A DNA stretch of 7,753 nt, taken from Candidatus Scatomorpha merdipullorum. GTDB taxonomy: Bacteria > Bacillota > Clostridia > Oscillospirales > Oscillospiraceae. Under the pieces are notes generated by a model, which searched no databases, was not told the origin of the DNA, and saw only the letters and a list, made by a program, of their open reading frames with translations. Of the stretch, positions 6,272 through 7,753 are shown in pieces. The translations under genes were made by a program, and so were the position numbers. Location: NCBI GenBank assembly GCA_018716795.1, contig DVJK01000116.1, positions 1-7,753 of the forward strand. The letters run 5' to 3'. The stretch's first letter is position 1. Every line of letters starts with the position of its first letter.

Positions 6272-6640
6272 TCAAGCGCCTCCCTTGTATGCCTGACGGC
6301 AGAGCGATGCGAATTCCTCCTCGTCCAGCCCGGCGAGCCGGGCCTCGGCGGCGATAACCTTCAGCGCTGCGGCGTATTTTTCGCTCAGCGCGCCGGTTCC
6401 CGGCGAGCCGGACACGACGGTGCCGCCGCGGCGGTCCGCGGTGATATAGCCCTCCTGCCTCAGCAGGGAATAGGCCTTGCTGACCGTCATCATATTGACG
6501 CCGCACTGCTCGGCCAGCGCGCGTATCGTTGGCAGCCTTTCGCCCGGGGCGAGCTCGCCCGCGGCGATGCCGAGCACCACCTGATTGCGTATCTGCATGT
6601 AAATCGGCGTCCTTGACGCCATGTCCAGCCTCAGCAGCAT
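6272..6640 (-). CDS. GntR-family transcriptional regulator, YtrA subfamily
   Basis: A 122-aa DNA-binding regulator. Residues 11-78 form the winged-helix GntR domain: P-I-Y-M-Q-I at 12-17, G-E-x-L-P-T-I-R-x-L-A at 33-43, the recognition region V-N-M-M-T-V-S-K-A-Y at 48-57, L-x-x-E-G-Y-I at 60-66 and the R-R-G-G-T wing at 70-74. Only about 40 residues follow, too few for a classic effector domain; this short helical tail is the hallmark of the YtrA subfamily, which often controls transport or membrane-protein operons and responds to envelope stress. The start at 6640 has AAAGGAGGTG at 6646-6655 with 7-nt spacing, so Met7 is not the start. The gene is first in its operon, 1 nt ahead of the membrane-protein gene. 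A perfect inverted repeat over the promoter suggests autorepression. Confidence 0.93.
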   Translation of the reverse strand: MLLRLDMASRTPIYMQIRNQVVLGIAAGELAPGERLPTIRALAEQCGVNMMTVSKAYSLLRQEGYITADRRGGTVVSGSPGTGALSEKYAAALKVIAAEARLAGLDEEEFASLCRQAYKGGA

Positions 6641-6652
6641 GGCCGCACCTCC

Positions 6653-6677
6653 TTTGTATTAGCTAGTATAATACAAA
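6653..6677. promoter_or_regulatory. Candidate GntR operator: perfect 9-7-9 inverted repeat
   Basis: TTTGTATTA (6653-6661) and TAATACAAA (6669-6677) are exact reverse complements around a 7-bp spacer. The repeat covers the minus-strand -10 box and expected transcript start and abuts the gntR ribosome site, a good place for a repressor. Assignment to this GntR protein is inference from position. Confidence 0.7.
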
Positions 6678-6693
6678 CAATGCACTGTGTCAA
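6665..6693 (-). promoter_or_regulatory. Promoter of the gntR/membrane-protein operon
   Basis: On the minus strand, a perfect TTGACA (6688-6693) and TATACT (6665-6670) are separated by 17 bp. Transcription would begin near 6658, giving a leader of about 18 nt that is almost entirely ribosome site. Confidence 0.88.
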
Positions 6694-6695
6694 GC

Positions 6696-6725
6696 TTGCG
6701 TTCGACCCCGGCGCTGTGATATACT
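6696..6725 (+). promoter_or_regulatory. Promoter of the TetR-family gene, divergent to the gntR promoter
   Basis: TTGCGT (6696-6701) and TATACT (6720-6725) are separated by 18 bp. The -10 is good and the -35 moderate. Only 2 bp separate this -35 from the minus-strand -35. The expected start near 6732 excludes the TTG at 6728 as the gene start. Confidence 0.55.
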
Positions 6726-6737
6726 GATTGCGGAAAC

Positions 6738-6758
6738 TGCCCGGGCCCGGCCCGGGTA
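6738..6758 (+). repeat. GC-only palindrome/hairpin in the TetR-gene leader
   Basis: CCCGGGC (6740-6746) and GCCCGGG (6750-6756) pair around a 3-nt loop, extended by a G-U and a U-A pair. It lies just after the expected transcript start and about 18 nt before the ATG. There is no T-tract, so it is not a terminator. It could be an operator or an RNA structure limiting translation. Confidence 0.6.
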
Positions 6759-6775
6759 CGCGAGGCGGTGAGACC

Positions 6776-7327
6776 ATGGCGGAGGAGACGAAGCTCGCGC
6801 TTGCGAAGGCGATGGAGGAGCTGATGCGCTCGCAGAGCGTGGAGGCGGTGACCGTGACGGACGTCGCGCGCCGCGCGAACGTGACGCGCCAGACCTTTTA
6901 CCGGCACTTCCTGGACAAATACGACCTCATAAACTGGTATTTCGGCAAGCTGCTCTCCCGTTCCTTCGAGCATATGGGCACCGGCCGGACGGTGCGCGAG
7001 GGGCTGGAGCGGAAGTTTGAGTACATCCGGGCCGAGCGCGTCTTCTTCACGGCGGCCTTCCGCGCCGACGGGACGAACTCGCTCAAGGAGCACGACGTGG
7101 ACGCGATAATGGCCTTCTACTCCGAGCTCATTGAGCGCAAGACCGGCGCGCCGCCGGAAGGGGAGACGGCCTTCCTGCTGGAGCTCTACTGCCGCGGCAG
7201 CGTGGCGATGACGGTGCGCTGGGTGCTGTCCGGCATGCGCACGCCGCCTGCCGAGCTCGCCCGGCACATGACGGACGCGCTTCCCGCGGCGCTGGAAAAG
7301 CTCTTCCGCCGCCTCAGGCTGCTCTGA
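6776..7327 (+). CDS. TetR/AcrR-family transcriptional regulator (TetR_C_8/DhaS-like)
   Basis: A 183-aa regulator. The N-terminal helix-turn-helix lies at about 25-47, with V-T-V-T-D-V-A-R-R-A-N-V-T-R-Q-T-F-Y-R-H-F at 26-45. It is followed by the D-K-Y-D-L-I-N-W-Y-F stretch (47-56) typical of the TetR_C_8 group that includes DhaS-like proteins. The rest (about 57-183) is the all-helical dimer and ligand domain; no ligand can be read. The ATG at 6776 is chosen because the upstream in-frame TTG (6728) lies before the expected transcript start and a conserved-looking domain begins only after 6776. The ribosome site (GAGGCGGTGAG) is weaker than those of its neighbours and sits below a GC hairpin, suggesting modest expression. 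It is divergent from gntR and convergent with a MATE efflux gene, either of which could be a target (inference). Confidence 0.92.
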   Translation: MAEETKLALAKAMEELMRSQSVEAVTVTDVARRANVTRQTFYRHFLDKYDLINWYFGKLLSRSFEHMGTGRTVREGLERKFEYIRAERVFFTAAFRADGTNSLKEHDVDAIMAFYSELIERKTGAPPEGETAFLLELYCRGSVAMTVRWVLSGMRTPPAELARHMTDALPAALEKLFRRLRLL

Positions 7328-7344
7328 GCGCGGCGGGAAAATAA

Positions 7345-7370
7345 CGCCCGGCCCCAATCGGGGCCGGGCG
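7345..7370. terminator. Bidirectional terminator between the TetR gene and the MATE gene
   Basis: A perfect 11-bp GC stem (7345-7355 with 7360-7370) encloses an AATC loop. On the plus strand it is followed by CTTTGCCTTT, a weak T-tract; on the minus strand by TTATTTTC, a better one. It sits between two convergent stop codons. Confidence 0.85.
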
Positions 7371-7379
7371 CTTTGCCTT

Positions 7380-7753
7380 TCAGGACTCTGCGCGGCGGCG
7401 GAGGGTTTTGGGGATAAAGGCGGCGAAGAGGCAGCTTGTTATCACGGCGGCGAGGCCGTCGGCGATGGGCTCGCAGAGGAAGGTGGCCTCCGCGTCAAAG
7501 AGGGCGGGGAGGGCCAGGATGCTGCCCAGGAAGATGCTCTTGCGCAGCAGCGAGCAGGCGAGCGAGAGGCCCACGCGCCCGAGCGCCGTCGTCTCGTCCA
7601 CCAGCGTGTACTGGACGGCGAGCGGGATTATCATCGCGGTGAAGACCCTGATGAAGCCCACGCTGCGCCCGGCGAGCTGCGCGTCCGGCGTGAAGAGCCG
7701 GACAAAGAGCGCCGAAACCGGGCTGTGCGCCGCAAGCGTCATAAGCGCGCAGA
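7380..7753 (-). CDS. MATE-family efflux transporter, C-terminal part (partial)
   Basis: The last 123 or so codons of a multidrug and toxin extrusion (MATE) transporter; the reading frame runs open past the window edge at 7753. The Met encoded at 7740-7742 is internal, because an in-frame Cys-Ala-Leu precedes it. The visible part shows the family's C-terminal pattern: a short helix ending in L-F-T-P-D, an F-I-R-V-F-T helix entering P-L-A-V-Q-Y, the loop A-L-G-R-V with S-L-L-R-K-S-I-F-L, and the final E-P-I-A-D-G-L-A-A-V-I-T helix before a basic tail. Members are inner-membrane antiporters that expel cationic drugs and metabolites using Na+ or H+ gradients; substrates here are unknown. The MepA/NorM-like layout is a family-level call. 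The stop is TGA at 7380-7382, convergent with the TetR-family gene across a shared terminator. Confidence 0.83.
   Translation of the reverse strand, partial: CALMTLAAHSPVSALFVRLFTPDAQLAGRSVGFIRVFTAMIIPLAVQYTLVDETTALGRVGLSLACSLLRKSIFLGSILALPALFDAEATFLCEPIADGLAAVITSCLFAAFIPKTLRRRAES

Noticed and set aside
5176..6357. A 393-codon open frame on the plus strand
   Set aside because: It is antisense to the membrane-protein gene, and its product is an Arg/Glu/Ala/His-rich string without domains. The minus-strand gene has an SD, helices and a regulator partner.
6728..6775. N-terminal extension of the TetR protein from TTG at 6728
   Set aside because: It precedes the expected transcript start, lacks an SD and would translate through the GC hairpin into a Pro/Gly-rich leader unlike any TetR N-terminus.
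6659..7357. A 232-codon minus-strand open frame opposite the TetR-family gene
   Set aside because: It crosses the gntR promoter and the TetR/MATE terminator and shows no recognisable domain.
1..7753. CRISPR arrays, tRNAs, rRNA, riboswitches, insertion sequences
   Set aside because: I saw no regularly spaced repeats, cloverleaf, long structured leader, terminal inverted repeats or transposase motifs. The longest gene-free stretch is about 135 bp (6641-6775), explained by two promoters, an operator and a hairpin.

Overview
The window is a 7.75 kb piece of a GC-rich bacterial chromosome. Strong purine-rich Shine-Dalgarno sites, sigma-70 type promoters (TTGACA/TATAAT), SLH-type surface proteins, a YtrA-type GntR regulator and a low share of intergenic DNA all suggest a high-GC Clostridia lineage of the gut Oscillospiraceae type. 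That placement is an inference from gene families and style; no phylogenetic marker gene is present.

Left arm (2-3494, + strand): a tightly packed operon. It holds the 3' tail of an unidentified Cys/His-rich gene, a 543-aa lipoprotein solute-binding protein of the peptide ABC-transporter family, a homotetramer-type cytidine deaminase, and a secreted protein with three SLH repeats and a C-terminal M15 zinc peptidase domain. Gaps are 11, 2 and 15 nt, and a strong hairpin-T terminator closes the operon. No ABC permease or ATPase gene is visible. Isoleucine in the binding-protein gene is mostly encoded by ATA, unlike in the SLH gene.

Middle (3519-4904, + strand): two genes, each with its own recognisable promoter: a HAD-superfamily phosphatase (TTG start fixed by promoter and SD position) and a short flavodoxin. 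A 14-bp-stem terminator follows and is shared with the convergent minus-strand operon.

Right arm: a minus-strand pair (6640 down to 4903) encodes a small YtrA-type GntR repressor and an eight-helix membrane protein with DUF5808-like and bacterial PH-like segments. A consensus promoter with a perfect 9-7-9 inverted repeat over its -10 drives the pair, which looks like an autoregulatory operator. Divergent to it, with -35 boxes only 2 bp apart, is a TetR-family regulator gene (6776-7327, +). It converges on the 3' part of a MATE-family efflux transporter (minus strand, cut by the window edge), with a shared hairpin between them.

I see no mobile element, CRISPR array, tRNA, rRNA or riboswitch, and nothing that I would call a demonstrated new system. 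The most useful leads are the regulatory architecture between 6641 and 6775, the GntR/DUF5808 module, the permease-less binding protein/cytidine deaminase/SLH-peptidase operon, and the palindrome that fills the spacer of the HAD-gene promoter.
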